Under the pieces are notes generated by a model, which saw only the letters and a program-made list of their open reading frames with translations, ran no database searches and was not told the DNA's origin. 14,267 bases of DNA from an uncultured Coriobacteriaceae bacterium (lineage in GTDB: Bacteria; Actinomycetota; Coriobacteriia; Coriobacteriales; Eggerthellaceae). Numbering within the stretch: position 1 is the first letter of the stretch; each line of letters begins with the position of its first letter. Shown here in pieces: positions 11,996-14,267 of this stretch. The stretch lies in assembly GCA_902796815.1 (NCBI GenBank), contig CADBQL010000087.1:1-14267 (forward strand). Direction: 5' to 3'. The position numbers and the translations under genes are program-made.

Positions 11996-14267
11996 CTACC
12001 TCCATCGACCACCACCTTGGGTGCGCTGGCTGTGCGCGGTCGAACGGCGAATCCTCCTCGCGGAAGCCGCCTGTACCTTGGCCGTGGGCGTGCAAACGAC
12101 CCCGAGCAGGGCATTCGCCCGCCGACGCGGCGAAAGTCCGCCGCCAACAGCCAGTGTTGCCAAGAATGCGCCAGCGAACAGGAACGGGAGAACTCCCGGC
12201 CCACCTGTGCTGGGCAAGAGGTAGGTGCGTAGATCGGGGAATACGAGAGCGTAGGTTTCGCCCGGCTCCGTCGGCTCGGTCTTTTCGACATCAGCCGTTG
12301 ACGGATCCTCGTCGTCATCCCACATGACAATCTTTCCATCTGCGTCCACGACCTTCAGGACCGGACGAGATTTGTCGGTATCGTAATTGGGCACCGTCGC
12401 GTCAACGACCTCGCCCGTCTGGACGTTAATGCCCTTCACGCTCGGGTTCGAATTGGCATCCACTTCGATGCCAACAGGATGTGCCGTATCGCGTACGAGA
12501 TAGCCCGCAGGCCCACCAGTCTCGACAAGCCAGTAGAAACCAGGCTCTAGCGTCGGGAAATCAATCGCGCCCTTCGCATCGGTCTCGTACTCGCTAATCT
12601 CCTCGGTGCCATCATCGGTCTCGATCGTCTTCTTCACGAGGTTGGCGTCTTGGATGTCGTCGTCCTTGTTGAAAGTAACGCTCTGTGCGCCTTCAGGCAT
12701 GACGTCCTTGTACACCTTGAACTTCGCGCCCTCGAGCGGAGTCTTGAGGCCCGTATCTTCGTCGACTTCAGAGTCGGCGTCGACCTTAAGGAGCTGAATG
12801 TCAACACCAGGAATGCCGTTTTCGAGAATCGCAGTGCCAGCATCGGGGGCGACTGCGCCATCAATGCTTCCGATTGGAACCTGCTTCTCGACTTCTTCGA
12901 CGACTTCGGTCTTCAGACGCTCGGTTTCATCAGCGTTGTAATACTTGAGGGACTTCTGAACATAGGTCTTCTTGTTTGCGCCCGAACCGTATTCGAGCCT
13001 CGTCGTCGGCACGAAGACACGCTCCGATTCCCCCTCGGGCACCTCGTTCGTACCCTCTTCGATCGTGTAGGTTCCACCCAGATCGAGGTCCTCGAACGTA
13101 TAGGCCCACTCCGGCTTGTCCTGGCCCATGTCCTTCTTCAACTCGACCGGGTTCGGCGAAACCGTCGTAGCAGGCGCGCCGTCCTTGAGAATGCGCACCC
13201 ACACCGTATCATCTGCATGATCGTTACTCTCAGAGTCTTCGGGGTCGTAGTCCTCCCACTTCTTCTTAACCGTCAGCTTCGTGACCAGCGGCTTATTGGA
13301 AATGACCGCATGCGCACCCGTTCCGTTGTCGCCCAAGCTGACGTACTCGCCGCCCGTGCTTTCATCCTCGTATTCCTCGGCAGTGCCGCTGTTTGCAGCC
13401 GAAGCGTAACGCGTCTCGACAACTCTTACTACTGCGCTACCGCGTTCGGTAATTGTGCTCAAATTGTTGGTCGTACTTCCCTCGACCGGCACGGTCAACG
13501 TAATGGTTTTGCCAGCATTGGCCTTTGCCGTCTCGAAAGGAATGTTCACGGTTATCGTGCCAGCATCGGCATTGGGCGTCAGCTCAACGTTCACATCACC
13601 AGAAGCTACGACATCCCATGTTGGGTCTTCGCCCGATTCAGGTTCGGGTTCGGTCATACTCGCAGCAAGAAGCGCTCCGAGCGAAACCGTTGCATTGTAG
13701 TCATACGCTGAATCCGCATCGTCAGGAATGCTTTCCGCCATCGCGGGAATTGTGAGCTCGACCTTGATTACGTCTTTTTTGAACGTGTCCTCGGCGCTTC
13801 CAGTATGCTGCTTCACTTCGGATTCGCCATCGAACGTACGCAGGTAGTTCTTGGGCGAATCTGCCTCATTCGTCAGCGGCAGCTCTTCCCAGTAGTAGCG
13901 CTTCTCCCACGTCGTGCCTTCTTGGGTTGCGGTATAGGGCTCGCTATCGTTGGCTTTGAGCCACCACGCGCCGTCCCGCGTGTAATCGGTCGAGTCGTGA
14001 ACGTAGGTCTTGCCATTCGCTGTCGTCAGCTGGCTGCTCGGCGTGAACGTATCGTCAACATCATTGTACGTGCCTTCGAGCACGCGATAACGCACGTTTT
14101 CGTCGGCGGAAACCTTGAACTTAGTCGTCCAAGCAGGCTTACCCGCGCCCATGTTCATTTTGAGCTGAACCGGGTCACCCTCGTTGGCCCAATTGCCCCA
14201 GTCGGCCTGAGCATCTTCGCGCTCTTGCTTCTGCAGCTGGATCCACACGCTATCGTTGTTGTGCTTC
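11996..14267 (-). CDS. Large multi-domain Cna_B/SpaA pilin or tip adhesin, LPSTG-anchored (partial, N-terminus beyond window)
   Basis: About 756 C-terminal residues are visible. The frame continues past the right edge: residues KHNNDSVWIQLQK lie in the middle of a Cna_B repeat, so the GTG at 14248 is internal. Modules in order are a Cna_B-like repeat, a Thr/Val-rich beta domain, and a second Cna_B repeat (LTVKKKWEDYD, DTVWVRILKDG, YTFEDLDLGGTYTIEEG). A SpaA-type domain follows (LEGAKFKVYKD to FYWLVETGGPAGY, with the E-box Glu). The sorting signal is LPSTG (about 12203-12217), a hydrophobic helix and SPRRR. After RRR the frame continues for 40 more residues rich in Arg, Ala and Thr before TAG, which is unusual for a sorting signal. 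Being first in the visible cluster and larger than the backbone suggests a tip adhesin. Ligand unknown. Confidence 0.9.
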   Translation of the reverse strand, partial: KHNNDSVWIQLQKQEREDAQADWGNWANEGDPVQLKMNMGAGKPAWTTKFKVSADENVRYRVLEGTYNDVDDTFTPSSQLTTANGKTYVHDSTDYTRDGAWWLKANDSEPYTATQEGTTWEKRYYWEELPLTNEADSPKNYLRTFDGESEVKQHTGSAEDTFKKDVIKVELTIPAMAESIPDDADSAYDYNATVSLGALLAASMTEPEPESGEDPTWDVVASGDVNVELTPNADAGTITVNIPFETAKANAGKTITLTVPVEGSTTNNLSTITERGSAVVRVVETRYASAANSGTAEEYEDESTGGEYVSLGDNGTGAHAVISNKPLVTKLTVKKKWEDYDPEDSESNDHADDTVWVRILKDGAPATTVSPNPVELKKDMGQDKPEWAYTFEDLDLGGTYTIEEGTNEVPEGESERVFVPTTRLEYGSGANKKTYVQKSLKYYNADETERLKTEVVEEVEKQVPIGSIDGAVAPDAGTAILENGIPGVDIQLLKVDADSEVDEDTGLKTPLEGAKFKVYKDVMPEGAQSVTFNKDDDIQDANLVKKTIETDDGTEEISEYETDAKGAIDFPTLEPGFYWLVETGGPAGYLVRDTAHPVGIEVDANSNPSVKGINVQTGEVVDATVPNYDTDKSRPVLKVVDADGKIVMWDDDEDPSTADVEKTEPTEPGETYALVFPDLRTYLLPSTGGPGVLPFLFAGAFLATLAVGGGLSPRRRANALLGVVCTPTAKVQAASARRIRRSTAHSQRTQGGGRWR

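Noticed and set aside
11996..12240. Frameshift near the C-terminus of the large LPSTG pilin
   Set aside because: Both other frames lack an early stop that would restore a normal short tail, and the LPSTG, helix and RRR are all in the main frame. A true extension or lost stop codon fits better.
14246..14248. GTG as the start codon of the right-edge pilin
   Set aside because: The frame stays open to the edge, and the preceding residues KHNNDS continue a Cna_B repeat. No signal peptide or ribosome-binding site is present there.

Overview
The window looks like chromosomal DNA from a high-GC Gram-positive bacterium. My best guess is a host-associated member of the Coriobacteriia (Eggerthellaceae-like). 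The basis is the combination of a Tat-exported lipoprotein, sortase-assembled pili with LPXTG-type signals, and large Ala/Asp/Glu-rich surface proteins. This is inference: no rRNA or taxonomic marker gene is present.

Left part (1-2299, minus strand): the first 766 residues of a very large secreted surface protein that runs off the left edge. It has a signal peptide, a roughly 200-residue acidic Ala/Glu/Thr/Asp-rich stalk, and then beta-rich adhesin-like modules. Its upstream region (2300-2693) also holds the 3' hairpin of the next gene.

Middle part (2694-5942): a complete metal-chelate type ABC importer in a divergent arrangement. The substrate-binding Tat-lipoprotein is on the minus strand (2694-3860). 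The FecCD-type permease (4090-5160) and its ATPase (5160-5942) are on the plus strand and overlap by one base. The AT-rich divergent region carries a perfect 10-bp inverted repeat (3963-3995) over promoter-like hexamers, which could co-regulate all three genes.

5943-6476: no convincing gene. It holds a strong palindrome (6054-6093) that belongs to a repeat element with a second copy at 9473-9511, a good minus-strand promoter match (6187-6216) and several overlapping inverted repeats.

Right part (6477-14267, all minus strand): a sortase-assembled pilus locus. In transcription order it encodes a multi-Cna_B/SpaA-domain pilin or adhesin ending in LPSTG (cut by the right edge), a 781-residue backbone-type pilin ending in LPATG, two adjacent and slightly overlapping class C sortases, and a small pilin ending in TPKTG. 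The sortases would join pilin subunits by transpeptidation, and the small pilin is the likely base or anchor subunit. Unusual points are a GGGGTCTGACCCC-type palindrome inside the start of the second sortase gene, a low-complexity insertion in that sortase, a 40-residue Arg-rich tail after the LPSTG signal, and the dispersed palindromic element between the backbone pilin and sortase genes.
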